From Rikenella microfusus (GTDB lineage: Bacteria > Bacteroidota > Bacteroidia > Bacteroidales > VadinHA17): a DNA stretch of 64,000 nucleotides. Below are positions 20,576 through 30,835 of this stretch, piece by piece (within the stretch, counting starts at the first letter, position 1; every line of letters begins with the position of its first letter). The notes under the pieces were generated by a model that was given only the letters and a program-made list of their open reading frames with translations, was not told where the DNA came from and did not search any database. Made by a program: the position numbers and the translations under genes. Where the stretch lies: assembly GCA_020722575.1 (NCBI GenBank), contig DYKN01000013.1, positions 1-64,000 on the forward strand, read 5' to 3'.

Positions 20576-20832
20576 AGTTTATCATAGACCTCATTAATTG
20601 ATATACCCTTGTCAGCCATCATGACTGCAACATAATACAAGACTTGAGATAGTTCCAGAGTGAGATTTTCCTTGGATTCATATCTGGCAGCCATCCAGCT
20701 TTCTGCAGCTTCTTCTACAAGTTTTTTCCCAATAGCATGAGTCCCTTGGTTGAATAAGGCAGTCGTGTTTTTTCCGGCAGGCATTTCCAGCTTTCGTTGC
20801 TGGGTTAATTTGACAATTTCTTCAAAGGTCAT
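20572..20832 (-). CDS. hisE: Phosphoribosyl-ATP pyrophosphatase
   Basis: 86 aa, the second enzyme of histidine synthesis (MazG-like all-alpha NTP pyrophosphohydrolase). Residues typical of HisE are seen in KLVEEAAESWMAARYE and LSQVLYYVAVMMADKG. It is a separate protein, not fused to HisI, and overlaps hisG by 4 bases. Good GGAAGG ribosome site. Confidence 0.93.
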   Translation of the reverse strand: MTFEEIVKLTQQRKLEMPAGKNTTALFNQGTHAIGKKLVEEAAESWMAARYESKENLTLELSQVLYYVAVMMADKGISINEVYDKL

Positions 20833-20849
20833 TATTCAAACCTTCCTTA

Positions 20850-21149
20850 TCATGATTTCCTAAAAAGACTTGACCATTTCTGTTTGGTCATATCCGATGT
20901 CATCGCTGTGACATGAGACAAATCAGATGATCGAAATTTGAAATACTCACAAAAATTAGCCTTGTCTTTTTCAGTAACAAGTTCAGCTTCATCTAAGACA
21001 CACTGTTTTGACCTTGCCGTGTCATAAAATTTACAATTCAAACATGCATGTATAGGGGAATGGCATAAATAACATAAATCTTTCCTCGTTGGAGGATCAA
21101 CACTTGTCCATTCACTATGACATTTATGACAAAGATACACGAATTTCAT
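20850..21149 (-). CDS. Small Cys-rich zinc-ribbon protein, unknown
   Basis: 99 aa with several CxxC-type pairs: CHKCHSEW, CYLCHSPIHACLNCKFYD, and later Cys residues at EC-like positions (QCVLDEAE and NFCEYFKF). This is a likely zinc- or metal-binding protein. I do not recognise the family. It overlaps the 3' end of the DEAD-box gene by 26 bases in a different frame, so it is probably translated by coupling; an AAGG lies just before the ATG. Confidence 0.68.
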   Translation of the reverse strand: MKFVYLCHKCHSEWTSVDPPTRKDLCYLCHSPIHACLNCKFYDTARSKQCVLDEAELVTEKDKANFCEYFKFRSSDLSHVTAMTSDMTKQKWSSLFRKS

Positions 21150-22782
21150 ATCCTTTGATTCTTTTTGTATTCATAATTGAAACAACCTTTTTTGCATCGG
21201 TATGAGGCACATCGACTATTGAAAAATCATCAGCGATATCTATATGTCCGATACTTCTTCCAGGGATTCCCGTTTCTCCTGTAATCGCACCAACAATATC
21301 TGAAGGCCGTATCCCGCTGGATCGTCCTATACTGAACGAAAGCCGTGTCATGCCTTCCTCATGTGGTCGATTGCCCTTATTACTACTGTGAGAACGTGAA
21401 AAAGAGCGACCTCTATCACGGGAGCTGTTATTTTTGGAATTTTGATAACGTGATGCCTTATCTTCATAACGGATTTCTTGAACAGGTGTAGGTGGAGGCA
21501 TCATCATCTTTAATAATACAGCTGCAACATCAAGTGATGAAATTTTATCATTCACTAAACGTTCAACCAAGGTAACGTATTTTTCAAGATCCTTATCATC
21601 CAAAGCCACCTTGATCTTCTCTATAAGCTGTGATACTTTTATATCTTCTACATCTTTTTGGGTCGGGGCCTGCATACGCTTGATTTCAATACGTCCATAC
21701 CGCATAATATCACGGAGTCTATAGACTTCCCGTCCTGAAGCGAAGGTGAATGCTTTCCCTGCCTTACCGGCTCTTCCTGTGCGTCCTATTCTATGGACAT
21801 AATACTCCTCATCATTTGGCACATCATAATTAATGACTGCATCAATATTGTCTACATCAATTCCCCTTGCAGCGACGTCTGTTGCTACGAGGATTTCGAC
21901 TGTTCCTTTTCTGAACTTGGCCATAACGCGGTCACGTTGTGTCTGGTTCATGTCCCCATGTATTCCTTCAGCAAAATATCCTCGGGCTTGGAGATGGGCC
22001 ACGACTTCATCGACCATACGTTTTGTATTGCAGAAAACCAAAACAAGTTCCAAGTCATAAACATCGATAATCCGAGTCAATATTTCCATTTTGAAGAAGC
22101 TCTTCACTTCATAATAAAACTGATCAATTTTAGGAGCAGATACTTTGTCATGGACAACCTTGATGACTTGTGGATCATTTTGGAAACGTTTTGTAAGTTC
22201 CATAAATTGACGAGGCATCGTAGCTGAAAAAAAGATAGTCTGCCGAGTCTTTGGAATCGTCTTTAGGATAGTTTCTATATCCTCACGAAAACCCATATCC
22301 AGCATCTCATCTGCTTCATCAAGTACTACTTTTGTCACTGTTTCAAGTCTTAAAGTCTTTCTTTCCAGATGATCCATTACACGTCCAGGTGTTCCAATAA
22401 TTATCTGCACTCCTCTTTGTAGGGCATGTATCTGTCTTTCAATGGGTTGCCCCCCATAAACAGGCAGTGTTGTTATGTCTTTCTTATATTTTGATAGGTT
22501 TATCAATTCTTCAGCAATCTGTATGGCAAGTTCCCTTGTCGGGCATAAAACAATGGCCTGTGAACTCCTGTTTTTCCTATCAATCATCTCCAATAAAGGG
22601 ATACCAAAAGCAGCAGTCTTGCCAGTCCCAGTCTGTGCCTGACCAACAACATCTTTTCCTGTCATGATAACAGGGATAGAAAGGGACTGTATTGGGGTGG
22701 CTTCTTCAAACCCCATGTCAGTCACTGCTTTCTGAATTTCAGGAGAAAGGGATAATTCATCAAATCTAAGTTTTTTCATCAT
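21124..22782 (-). CDS. DEAD-box ATP-dependent RNA helicase
   Basis: 552 aa. All core motifs are present: AQTGTGKT (Walker A), DEAD in VVLDEADEMLDMGF, SAT in FFSATMP, ARGIDVDNIDAVINYD, and HRIGRTGRAG. A C-terminal basic and Ser/Asn-rich linker (about 445-480) precedes a DbpA-type RNA-binding domain (FSIGRSSGIRPSDIVGAI). This is the CsdA/DeaD-like class involved in ribosome assembly or cold response. It sits after the YhhN gene in one operon. Confidence 0.93.
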   Translation of the reverse strand: MMKKLRFDELSLSPEIQKAVTDMGFEEATPIQSLSIPVIMTGKDVVGQAQTGTGKTAAFGIPLLEMIDRKNRSSQAIVLCPTRELAIQIAEELINLSKYKKDITTLPVYGGQPIERQIHALQRGVQIIIGTPGRVMDHLERKTLRLETVTKVVLDEADEMLDMGFREDIETILKTIPKTRQTIFFSATMPRQFMELTKRFQNDPQVIKVVHDKVSAPKIDQFYYEVKSFFKMEILTRIIDVYDLELVLVFCNTKRMVDEVVAHLQARGYFAEGIHGDMNQTQRDRVMAKFRKGTVEILVATDVAARGIDVDNIDAVINYDVPNDEEYYVHRIGRTGRAGKAGKAFTFASGREVYRLRDIMRYGRIEIKRMQAPTQKDVEDIKVSQLIEKIKVALDDKDLEKYVTLVERLVNDKISSLDVAAVLLKMMMPPPTPVQEIRYEDKASRYQNSKNNSSRDRGRSFSRSHSSNKGNRPHEEGMTRLSFSIGRSSGIRPSDIVGAITGETGIPGRSIGHIDIADDFSIVDVPHTDAKKVVSIMNTKRIKGYEIRVSLS

Positions 22783-22790
22783 TCCTCATA

Positions 22791-23459
22791 TTAAAAAACA
22801 ATCAAATATGTAGATACAGCAAATAATGTCTGTGCTGAAAAATAAGTAGAAAGTATATATAAAGCATTATTAGGAATCCTTATCCTGAATTTATCTAAAG
22901 CCAGAATCATATCAGAGATATAAAACAAGCCAGCTCCAATAACAAGAAGAAGTGAAGGTATGATATCGACATGTTTTTGAAACATGACAGCGACTGCGCG
23001 GGAAACCATGAACATGACGATAAGAGAATAGACCGCAACAGGGATTCTCATTGATCCCAACCCTTTATACAAGAAAACATAAACAGCTGAAGCAATAACC
23101 AGCAAAAGGAAACTTGGAAAGATATCTGAACCAGAAAAAGGTGTCAAAGATAGAAAAGCAATGGAATAGACCATCTGTGCAATAAGAAATGAGATGAGTC
23201 CTATAATGAATGGCTTATCCCCTTTGAACATCAAAGCAATATCTCCACCTAATGAAAACGTAAGACCTATCAATACTAAAAATACATATCCATGGTTGAT
23301 GTTTGGCTGTATAAATGAAAATATGCATAATAAAACAATCAGTAAAGTAGTAAAAGGCTTATAAAAGTAAAGTTTTTGAGTGTTATTTGAGATATCAGAT
23401 AAAACAGTTTTTATTGCAGAAAAAAGTATGAATGGTAGAATCAAAAACTGGATAGGCAT
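22791..23459 (-). CDS. YhhN/TMEM86 family membrane protein
   Basis: About 222 aa with 7-8 membrane spans, of the YhhN (lysoplasmalogenase-like) family. The conserved pattern includes SLGGDIALMF and, near the end, GAGLFYISDMILALDKF. In vertebrates TMEM86B hydrolyses lysoplasmalogen; bacterial function is uncertain. I chose the ATG at 23459: AAGGA lies 7 bases before it, and a TTGACA/TATCTT promoter overlaps the alternative ATG at 23498. Confidence 0.8.
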   Translation of the reverse strand: MPIQFLILPFILFSAIKTVLSDISNNTQKLYFYKPFTTLLIVLLCIFSFIQPNINHGYVFLVLIGLTFSLGGDIALMFKGDKPFIIGLISFLIAQMVYSIAFLSLTPFSGSDIFPSFLLLVIASAVYVFLYKGLGSMRIPVAVYSLIVMFMVSRAVAVMFQKHVDIIPSLLLVIGAGLFYISDMILALDKFRIRIPNNALYILSTYFSAQTLFAVSTYLIVF

Positions 23460-23487
23460 AAAGACATCCTTGAAAACTTTATTTATG

Positions 23488-23516
23488 AAGATATTCATTT
23501 ATTAGCATATTGTCAA
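23488..23516 (-). promoter_or_regulatory. Promoter for the yhhN-DEAD-his-PTS operon
   Basis: A perfect TTGACA (23516-23511), a 17-base spacer and TATCTT (23493-23488) on the minus strand. It places transcription start near 23481, between the two candidate yhhN start codons, and so supports the inner one. Confidence 0.5.
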
Positions 23517-23571
23517 GACAAATGAATTCTGTCAATAGTTTTGATCGAAGATCAGCTACAAGAGCCTAAAA

Positions 23572-25257
23572 TCATCTCACAAGAGGTTTATATCGGATCC
23601 GATGAGGTTGATCAGTATCTATTCCTAGTCTCTTATGCTTATCTTCCTCATAATCAGCAAAATTGCCTTCAAACCATACGACTTTGCCGTCATCTTCAAA
23701 CGCAAGGATATGCGTTGCTACCCTGTCTAAAAACCACCTGTCATGACTGATTATGACCGCACATCCAGCAAAATTCTCTATGGCTTCTTCTAATGCACGC
23801 AGGGTATTGACGTCCAAGTCATTGGTCGGTTCATCGAGTAAAAGGACATTAGCACCAGTCTTTAATATTCTTGCGAGATGCACCCTGTTCCGCTCTCCTC
23901 CTGAAAGGACTTTAACAGTCTTCTGCTGGTCTTGTCCAGAAAAGTTAAACCTGGCAGCATACGCTCGTGCTGGGACTTCAATGTCACCAAGTTTGACAAT
24001 ATCCTGAGAATCAGATATGGCTTCCCATACGGTCTTATTATTATCCAATGAATCACGTGACTGGTCAACATAAGCAAGTTTGACAGTGTCTCCTATACGA
24101 ATCTCTCCGGAGTCAGGTTTTTCCTGCCCTGTTATTAGCTTGAATAATGTCGTTTTCCCAGCTCCATTTGGGCCTATGATTCCGATAACACCACCAGGGG
24201 GAAGTTTAAATGTAAGATTCTCATACAATAATTTGTCACCAAAAGACTTGGACACATTTTTCGTTTCAATGACAATGTTACCAAGTCTTGGTCCTGGTGG
24301 AATAAAAATTTCCATTTCTTCATTGCGTTGTTCAGATTGCTGTTCAAGAAGTTTCTCATAAGCCGCTAATCTAGCTTTGCTCTTTGCTTGACGCGCTTTA
24401 GGTGAACTTCTCACCCACTCCAACTCACGTGCCAGAGTTTTTTGAAGCTTAGATTCAGTCTTAGCTTCCTGTTCTAACCTGTTCCTTTTCTGTTCCAACC
24501 AGGAGGAATAATTCCCTTCAAATGGGATTCCTTCTCCTCTATCCAGTTCAAGGATCCAGCCCGCTACATTATCAAGAAAATACCTGTCATGAGTTACAGC
24601 AATGACAGTTCCTTCATATTTCTGGAGATGCTTTTCCAACCATTGAATTGATTCAGCATCTAAATGGTTTGTTGGTTCATCTAAAAGTAAGACATCTGGT
24701 TTCTTTAAAAGAAGCCTGCACAAAGCGACACGACGTTTTTCACCACCTGAAATGACAGATACACTGGTATCAGGATTGGGACATCGTAAAGAATCCATGG
24801 CCATATCCAATCTGCTATCAATATCCCATATTTCATATTTATCCATCTGCTCCTGAAGGTTCCCCTGCTCTTCTATTAATTTTTCCATTTCATCAGGACT
24901 GATGTCTTCTCCTAATTTTTCTCCTATTGCTTCATACCTGTGCCTGATATCAATCAATTCTTGTACGCCTTCTTCAACAACCTGACGCACTGTTTTTGAA
25001 GGATCGAGCTGAGGCTCTTGTTCCAAATATCCAACTGAAAACCCTTTTGTAAATTCGATTTCTCCTGTATAGCCAGTGTCGATACCAGCGAGAATCCTGA
25101 GCAGACTACTTTTCCCTGCCCCATTCAGACCAAGCACTCCAATTTTGGCTCCATAATAATAAGAAAGCCAGATATTTTTTAAGACTTGTTTTTGGGGAGG
25201 ATGGACACGACTCACATCCTTCATCGTACATATAATTCTCTTTGTATCTTTGCTCAT
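23572..25257 (-). CDS. ettA: Energy-dependent translational throttle protein (ABC-F)
   Basis: 561 aa with two ABC ATPase domains and no membrane span. Walker A motifs are LGLNGAGKSSLLR and IGPNGAGKTTLFK, with signatures VSGGEKRRVAL and LSGGERNRVHLA. The start (SKDTKRIICTMKDVSRVHPP) and the total length match EttA rather than Uup or Sal-type factors. EttA binds the ribosomal E site and couples the first peptide bond to ATP/ADP ratio. It has its own promoter upstream. Confidence 0.93.
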   Translation of the reverse strand: MSKDTKRIICTMKDVSRVHPPQKQVLKNIWLSYYYGAKIGVLGLNGAGKSSLLRILAGIDTGYTGEIEFTKGFSVGYLEQEPQLDPSKTVRQVVEEGVQELIDIRHRYEAIGEKLGEDISPDEMEKLIEEQGNLQEQMDKYEIWDIDSRLDMAMDSLRCPNPDTSVSVISGGEKRRVALCRLLLKKPDVLLLDEPTNHLDAESIQWLEKHLQKYEGTVIAVTHDRYFLDNVAGWILELDRGEGIPFEGNYSSWLEQKRNRLEQEAKTESKLQKTLARELEWVRSSPKARQAKSKARLAAYEKLLEQQSEQRNEEMEIFIPPGPRLGNIVIETKNVSKSFGDKLLYENLTFKLPPGGVIGIIGPNGAGKTTLFKLITGQEKPDSGEIRIGDTVKLAYVDQSRDSLDNNKTVWEAISDSQDIVKLGDIEVPARAYAARFNFSGQDQQKTVKVLSGGERNRVHLARILKTGANVLLLDEPTNDLDVNTLRALEEAIENFAGCAVIISHDRWFLDRVATHILAFEDDGKVVWFEGNFADYEEDKHKRLGIDTDQPHRIRYKPLVR

Positions 25258-25293
25258 TGGTCGACATCCTCATATAAATTAGAAAGGTTTAGA

Positions 25294-25322
25294 AAGATAA
25301 CATTAATTATGGATAAAAGCAA
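25294..25322 (-). promoter_or_regulatory. Promoter for ettA
   Basis: TTGCTT (25322-25317), a 17-base spacer and TATCTT (25299-25294) on the minus strand, 36 bases before the ettA ATG. The -35 is poor but the -10 and spacing match other promoters here. Confidence 0.4.
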
Positions 25323-25341
25323 AAGAAAAATCTTCATTCAA

Positions 25342-26427
25342 TCAATGATAAATATGACCCGCCAAAATACGTGCAAAAGGGTTTGTCAGTTCATATCGTT
25401 CCAAAATAATCTTAAGAATGGCAGTCATGGGAACAGCCATGAGCATACCAGGGATTCCCCATAAAAAACCCCATAATAAAAGGGAAAGCAAAACAACAAC
25501 AGGATGAAGCCCTAGTGATTCCCCCATCAAACGTGGTTCAATGAGATTACCAATTGTAAACTGAATGGAACCAGGAATGATTAACGTGAGAAATAATTGC
25601 CAACTGGGTCCAAACTGCATAAGTGCAACAGGAAGAGGCAGGAGCACAGCTATTATGGAACCTATACTGGGAATGAAATTAAGAAGGAAAGCCAACAATC
25701 CAAATAAAAGTGCAAAATCCACTCCCATTATGAAAAGGACGAGTGCGGTCAATGCTCCAGTCGCTATAGAAACAAGGAATTTCGTAGCGAGATATTTTGC
25801 AATCTTGTCATTGATTTTATACGACATACTTTCAGGATGTTCTATGATTTTTCGTTTTAACTTAGTGCCTGCAATTAAAAAGATAAAAAAAAGAACGACT
25901 AATATGGTTTTACCAAAAAATCCGACAATCCCTGTAGAAACACTTTTTGCCCATGAAAGAAAAGGCAGTTTCCTGTAATAATCAATGATTGTCGTAGAAT
26001 CAACGACTATCCCTGCTGGTGCAAGCAATGAATTGATAAAATCTATTACTGTACTTGTAAATTCTATCAGTTTATTTTGGTACTGATCTAAACTGCTTAT
26101 GACACCCGAAAAAGAAGTTATCACCAGTAGTATGATCAAAGTCGCCACAAGAAGAGCTGAAAAAAAAGTCAATAACAATGAAATCATCCTGGGAATACGC
26201 ATAGAATGCTGGAACCAATTCACTAATGGAGCCATTGCATAATAGATGAATACAGCAATAACAAAAGGCACCAAAATATCTCTTGTTAGGTTAAAAATGA
26301 AAAGAAGCACACTGAAGGACAAGAACAGGAGACATATGACTTTGATCTTCTCCCAATCTATGATTTTAAATGATTGGGAGACTGTTGTCACATCATGTTT
26401 CTTGATTTCTTTTTTCTTAACTGCCAT
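25342..26427 (-). CDS. AI-2E family transporter
   Basis: 361 aa. A cytoplasmic N-terminus of about 30 residues, paired membrane spans near 33-70, a soluble loop, and a C-terminal membrane bundle with the family pattern ALLFGLLAFLLNFIPSIGSIIA and, near the end, PGMLMAVPMTAILKIIL. The family includes TqsA and YdiK exporters and sodium/proton antiporters; substrate cannot be told. It follows the GH65 gene at 24 bases and probably shares its promoter. AGGAG precedes the ATG. Confidence 0.88.
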   Translation of the reverse strand: MAVKKKEIKKHDVTTVSQSFKIIDWEKIKVICLLFLSFSVLLFIFNLTRDILVPFVIAVFIYYAMAPLVNWFQHSMRIPRMISLLLTFFSALLVATLIILLVITSFSGVISSLDQYQNKLIEFTSTVIDFINSLLAPAGIVVDSTTIIDYYRKLPFLSWAKSVSTGIVGFFGKTILVVLFFIFLIAGTKLKRKIIEHPESMSYKINDKIAKYLATKFLVSIATGALTALVLFIMGVDFALLFGLLAFLLNFIPSIGSIIAVLLPLPVALMQFGPSWQLFLTLIIPGSIQFTIGNLIEPRLMGESLGLHPVVVLLSLLLWGFLWGIPGMLMAVPMTAILKIILERYELTNPFARILAGHIYH

Positions 26428-26451
26428 GATTTCTCCTATTAGATCAAAAGA

Positions 26452-28827
26452 CTATGTTTCTTGATAAACAATATTTTCACCGCTGTTTAGAAAAACAGAT
26501 TTTCCCTCTTTCTCAAAACATACATCAGTACCTTTTAAAACAAGAACAGTACATCTGTTTTTCTCTAAATTGACTTGTAATAAACTTTTGTTCCTTTTTA
26601 ACTTGAATGATACGGATTTCCAGTCTAAAGGCAATTTTGGAATAAAATATATCGATTCTCCTTTATCGACAAATCCTGCAAAACCATAAACAATAACCGC
26701 CCATACTCCAGCAGCAGACGCGACATGCACACCATCTGCCGTATTCCCGTGTAAATCCATCAAATCCAAGTATAAAGCTCGTTGAAAATATTGTGCGGCC
26801 AATTCCTTATATCCAATCTGTGCTGCAACAATGGATTGCACACAAACAGACAATGACGAATCGCCTGTCGTTATAGGATCATAAAAATCAAAATCTCGCC
26901 TTTTTTCCTCTATCGAAAACATCTCTCCATGAAGAAAAAGGGCTAAAACAACATCTGCCTGTTTAAGGACTTGGTGTCTATATATAACCAAAGGATGGTA
27001 ATGAAGTAATAATGGAAACTTTTCCTGTGGTGTATCCTTAAAATTCCATGGTTCCAGATCGAGAAAGTTAGCATCTTGTGGATGAATTTTCCTTTTTTCG
27101 TCGTATGGCAGGTACATCAGCTCAGAAGCTTTTCTCCATTTTTCCAGCTCTTCTGAACTAAGTCCCGTTTCACGGCAGAGCGCTTCATAAATCTCAGGTT
27201 TTTTTTCTTTGATAGATTGCATGGTTTTCATTGCATAATCGAGATTGAATCTTGCCATTACATTCGTATAAAAATTATCATTCACCACTGTCGTATATTC
27301 ATCTGGACCAGTTACACGATGTATATGAAATGATGTTTTCCCCTGTTCTTCAGAGAAAAAACCAAGATCCTCCCAAAGACGGGCAGTTTCAATCAGGATA
27401 TGAGCTCCTTCTTTTGATAGGAAATCAAAATCACCAGTTGCATTATAATATTTTTTTAAAGCATAGGCTATAGCGGCGTTTATGTGATATTGGGCTGTTC
27501 CTGCGGCATAATAGGCTGATGCTTCCTGTCCATTGATTGTCCTCCAGGGATATAACGCCCCTTTTTGATTCAATTCTTTTGCACGTTCCCTGGCAGATGG
27601 TAGCATTTGCCATCTGAATCTCAATAGTTTCCTTGCCATTTCAGGATTTGTATATGCTAAAAAAGGCAACAGGTAGATTTCAGTATCCCAAAAATAATGA
27701 CCTTCATAGGCAGAACTTGTGACCCCTTTTGCAGCAATCCCATTTTCCTGGGCTCTTCCTGTAGCTTGAGCAAGTTGAAACAGGTTCCACCTGATTGCTT
27801 GTTGAGACTGCAAATCCCCATCAATCTCAATATCACTGTTCTCCCAAAACTCAGCCAACCATTGTTTTTGTCCATCGAATAGTTTCTTAGATCCATCTGC
27901 AGAGGCACATTCCAGTGTTCGTTGACAACGATCGGCAAGTTCTTCTGCAGGTACTCCTGTTGATGTATGATAGGCGACAAGTTTGACTATTTTTAAAGAC
28001 TGCCCTTTTTCCAACTGGACTTTTATTACTGATTTTGCATAATCCTTGTTTACCATATTCTCAATTTTATACTCAGACGGAGCTGCTACAAGATGCCTGT
28101 AACCACAGGCTATTGTCATCTTACTATTATTACATCTATATCCTAGAATAATATCATCTTTTTCATGTCTTTGCAGACGTGGCTCCAGGACCCTATGATC
28201 AAATCTACTGGCTTTGCGAGGATCAGTTCCTTCTCCTAAAGCAGCCGAAGGAACATAGTATTCATCCTCTCCATCCTGACGGTTTAATAGTTGTGATGAT
28301 ATGACAATAGAAGCCTTATGATCCAACGTTCTAACTTCATAAGTCATCATAGCAAGATGACGGTGTTCAAAACTCACCATACGTTGGGATTTGATGGAAA
28401 TACGGCGTCCTGCAGGGGTTCTCCACTCTATGTTCCTTGATAATACACCACTTCTAAAATCCAAGACACGCTCATATTCATCTAAATCAGCATGTGACAA
28501 AAGAAAGGGTTCATCATCAACATACAATTTGATCAGTTTAGCATCAGGTACATTGACAATAGTCTGGCCGATTTTTGCATAACCAAACGCTTCTTCTGCA
28601 TGTTTGATACGCCATGTCTCATGAAATCCATTGATAAAAGTACCATGTGTATGCGCTTCCCTACCTTCTTCAGGATTGGCTCGCATTCCTATATATCCAT
28701 TGGCTACAGTAAAAAGTGTTTCGGTCTTGCCATAGTCTGAATTTGAAAAACTATTTTCAATGATTTTCCATGGATCCACAGGGAATCGATATGTATCCAT
28801 TCCGTAATTCTTTAATGGATGGTTCAT
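26452..28827 (-). CDS. Glycoside hydrolase family 65 sugar phosphorylase
   Basis: 791 aa, typical GH65 length: an N-terminal beta-sandwich (LFTVANGYIGMRANPEEG), an (alpha/alpha)6 barrel and a C-terminal beta-sheet domain. The general acid is E510 in HRVTGPDEY, and the sugar-binding W380-D381-E383 lies in EGHYFWDTEIY. The family phosphorolyses alpha-glucosidic disaccharides (maltose, trehalose, kojibiose, nigerose) to beta-glucose 1-phosphate and glucose. The exact disaccharide cannot be told. No beta-phosphoglucomutase is next to it. GGGAGG precedes the ATG, and it has a strong promoter. Confidence 0.9.
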   Translation of the reverse strand: MNHPLKNYGMDTYRFPVDPWKIIENSFSNSDYGKTETLFTVANGYIGMRANPEEGREAHTHGTFINGFHETWRIKHAEEAFGYAKIGQTIVNVPDAKLIKLYVDDEPFLLSHADLDEYERVLDFRSGVLSRNIEWRTPAGRRISIKSQRMVSFEHRHLAMMTYEVRTLDHKASIVISSQLLNRQDGEDEYYVPSAALGEGTDPRKASRFDHRVLEPRLQRHEKDDIILGYRCNNSKMTIACGYRHLVAAPSEYKIENMVNKDYAKSVIKVQLEKGQSLKIVKLVAYHTSTGVPAEELADRCQRTLECASADGSKKLFDGQKQWLAEFWENSDIEIDGDLQSQQAIRWNLFQLAQATGRAQENGIAAKGVTSSAYEGHYFWDTEIYLLPFLAYTNPEMARKLLRFRWQMLPSARERAKELNQKGALYPWRTINGQEASAYYAAGTAQYHINAAIAYALKKYYNATGDFDFLSKEGAHILIETARLWEDLGFFSEEQGKTSFHIHRVTGPDEYTTVVNDNFYTNVMARFNLDYAMKTMQSIKEKKPEIYEALCRETGLSSEELEKWRKASELMYLPYDEKRKIHPQDANFLDLEPWNFKDTPQEKFPLLLHYHPLVIYRHQVLKQADVVLALFLHGEMFSIEEKRRDFDFYDPITTGDSSLSVCVQSIVAAQIGYKELAAQYFQRALYLDLMDLHGNTADGVHVASAAGVWAVIVYGFAGFVDKGESIYFIPKLPLDWKSVSFKLKRNKSLLQVNLEKNRCTVLVLKGTDVCFEKEGKSVFLNSGENIVYQET

Positions 28828-28860
28828 GAAAACCTCCCATTTAAACTGAATTTCATATAT

Positions 28861-28889
28861 AATATATTCATATCAGAAGACCTTGTCAA
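28861..28889 (-). promoter_or_regulatory. Strong promoter for the GH65 gene
   Basis: A perfect TTGACA (28889-28884), a 17-base spacer and TATATT (28866-28861) on the minus strand, about 34 bases before the ATG. It lies between the decayed kinase gene and the GH65 gene. Confidence 0.65.
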
Positions 28890-28924
28890 ATTATGTTAAA
28901 CGGTTCCTATTTTGCTCAAGATAA

Positions 28925-29204
28925 TTATTCCTTTTTACTTTCATCCCAATCCCAAAAAAATTCTTTGATGTAATCCTTCTTCATCACGTGCCGGAGTCAT
29001 CATCCAGACATCTTGGACAGCAGGTCCGTTTAAAGAATCATCAAAACCCAGGAAAAACCATCCTGCATTCCCATACAATAAATTGCTTAGATGACAATCC
29101 CCATGAATACAATGCAAGGGAATACCCCTTGATTCCATGGAATATAAAATGTGTTCCATCATTTATTCTGGAATCATAGAATGAGGATGTCTGAATCTCA
29201 GGTC
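28925..29204 (-). pseudogene. Decayed SrkA/RdoA-like kinase, C-terminal remnant
   Basis: Between prfC and the GH65 gene, the frame directly after the prfC stop encodes HPHSMIPE, then a TAA stop, then a segment starting at 29162 with LHCIHGDCHLSNLLY and FLGFDDSLNGPAVQDVWMM. The second part carries the Brenner-type HGDCHxxN catalytic loop and the DD...GPAVQDxW signature of stress-response kinase A (APH fold). About the first 190 residues of a normal ~325-residue SrkA are missing, and the reading frame shifts near 28975; the other frame then reads FFWDWDESKKE before TAA at 28925-28927. It is a truncated and frameshifted relic. An open stretch (28941-29162) survives but should not be functional. 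Confidence 0.8.
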
Positions 29205-30791
29205 TCATTGCTTATCAAAATCGGATGTATGATGGAAATGCACCAAAGGATATTGTTGCTTATAATAGTTTAACATCCATTCTGATTCAGCAAAAAAGAC
29301 ATAATGATTGTTTTTATCAGTTCCTATACTTCCAGCTTTGAAACCGAGAAATTTTTCAAACTGCTCTTTATCATCTGATGTGATCCAACAAGCCTTATAA
29401 AAATTCAAAGGTTCAAAACGGCACTCTGCGTCATATTCATTGGCTAACCTGTATTGTATGACATCAAATTGAAGCAATCCTACAGTTCCAACAATTTTTC
29501 TTCTGCCGTTATCCAGTTCAAAAAGTTGTGCAACCCCTTCGTCAGTGAGCTGTTTTATCCCTTTATCAAGTTGCTTTACTTTTGTTGAGGTTTTGATAAG
29601 TTCTTTGAAAACTTCAGGTGAAAAACTGGGTATACCTTGAAAAAAAAGCTTCTCTCCTTCCGTCAATGTATCACCTATCTTGAAATTCCCGCGATCATAT
29701 AATCCGATGACGTCACCAGGAAAAGCTTCGTCAATGACATCTTTTTTTTGGCCTAAAAAACTTGCTGGATTCGTAAATCTTAAATCTGAATCAATTCTTG
29801 TATGCCTATAGAATTTGTTCCTTTCAAATTTTCCAGAACAGACTCTAAAAAATGCCACCCTGTCCCTATGACGCAAATCGAGATTTGCATGTATTTTAAA
29901 TACAAAACCGGTAAATGATCCTTCCTCAGGATATACCATCCTCTTGTCAGTCAAACGAGGACATGGAGGTGGCGCAATTTCAACAAAAGTTTCCAACAAT
30001 TCTTTCACACCAAAATTATTAAGTGCGCTACCAAAAAAAACAGGAGCTTGATGCCCTTCCAAATACTGTTTTTTATCAAAAGAACCATACACACCGTTAA
30101 CAAGTTCAACATCCTGTCTGAGTCTTATTGCATTTTCCATTCCTATCCTATCATCTAGAAGCTTACTTGAAAGATCTTTGATATCAAATATGCCCATTTC
30201 CTCTAAAGGTCTATTAGCTACAAAGAGATGAAGACTTTGATGATGAATATTATAAACACCTTTAAAACTTGAACCACGGCTAATAGGCCAGCTTAATGGA
30301 CATACTTTGATAGATAACTTGTTCTCCAATTCGTCCAACAATAGGATAGGATCATTGCCTTCTCGATCAAGCTTGTTAATAAAAATAATGACAGGAGTGT
30401 TCCGCATCCTACAGACATTCATCAGCTTTTCTGTCTGTTCTTCAACCCCTTTTACACTGTCAACGACAAGAATAACGCTATCAACAGCTGTTAAAGTACG
30501 ATATGTATCTTCTGCAAAATCCTTATGTCCAGGAGTGTCCAATAGATTTATTTTTAAATCATCATATTCAAAACTCATGACTGCAGAAGCGACAGAAATA
30601 CCCCTTTCTTTCTCAATTTCCATGAAATCTGAGGTTGTTGACCTTTTAATCTTGTTTGATTTGACAGCTCCTGCAGTATGGATGGCTCCTGCAAAAAGAA
30701 GAAATTTTTCCGTTAAAGTGGTTTTTCCAGCATCAGGATGGCTAATAATAGCGAAAGTTCTTCGTTTTTGTATCTCTTCCAATAGGCTCAT
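29205..30791 (-). CDS. prfC: Peptide chain release factor 3
   Basis: 528 aa, the usual RF3 length. A translational GTPase: P-loop [14 protein letters not shown]3 [15 protein letters not shown]4 NKLD. It recycles RF1/RF2 after termination. Domain III motifs in the C-terminal half ([18 protein letters not shown]) separate it from EF-G. GAGG precedes the ATG. It ends directly at the kinase remnant. Confidence 0.95.
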   Translation of the reverse strand: MSLLEEIQKRRTFAIISHPDAGKTTLTEKFLLFAGAIHTAGAVKSNKIKRSTTSDFMEIEKERGISVASAVMSFEYDDLKINLLDTPGHKDFAEDTYRTLTAVDSVILVVDSVKGVEEQTEKLMNVCRMRNTPVIIFINKLDREGNDPILLLDELENKLSIKVCPLSWPISRGSSFKGVYNIHHQSLHLFVANRPLEEMGIFDIKDLSSKLLDDRIGMENAIRLRQDVELVNGVYGSFDKKQYLEGHQAPVFFGSALNNFGVKELLETFVEIAPPPCPRLTDKRMVYPEEGSFTGFVFKIHANLDLRHRDRVAFFRVCSGKFERNKFYRHTRIDSDLRFTNPASFLGQKKDVIDEAFPGDVIGLYDRGNFKIGDTLTEGEKLFFQGIPSFSPEVFKELIKTSTKVKQLDKGIKQLTDEGVAQLFELDNGRRKIVGTVGLLQFDVIQYRLANEYDAECRFEPLNFYKACWITSDDKEQFEKFLGFKAGSIGTDKNNHYVFFAESEWMLNYYKQQYPLVHFHHTSDFDKQ

Positions 30792-30835
30792 GTGATAACC
30801 TCAAATTAAAGAAAATAGGACGGATTTATTGTAAA

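Noticed and set aside
28941..29162. The open frame of the SrkA-like relic as a functional small protein
   Set aside because: It lacks the N-lobe of the kinase and has a stop just upstream and a frameshift near the end.
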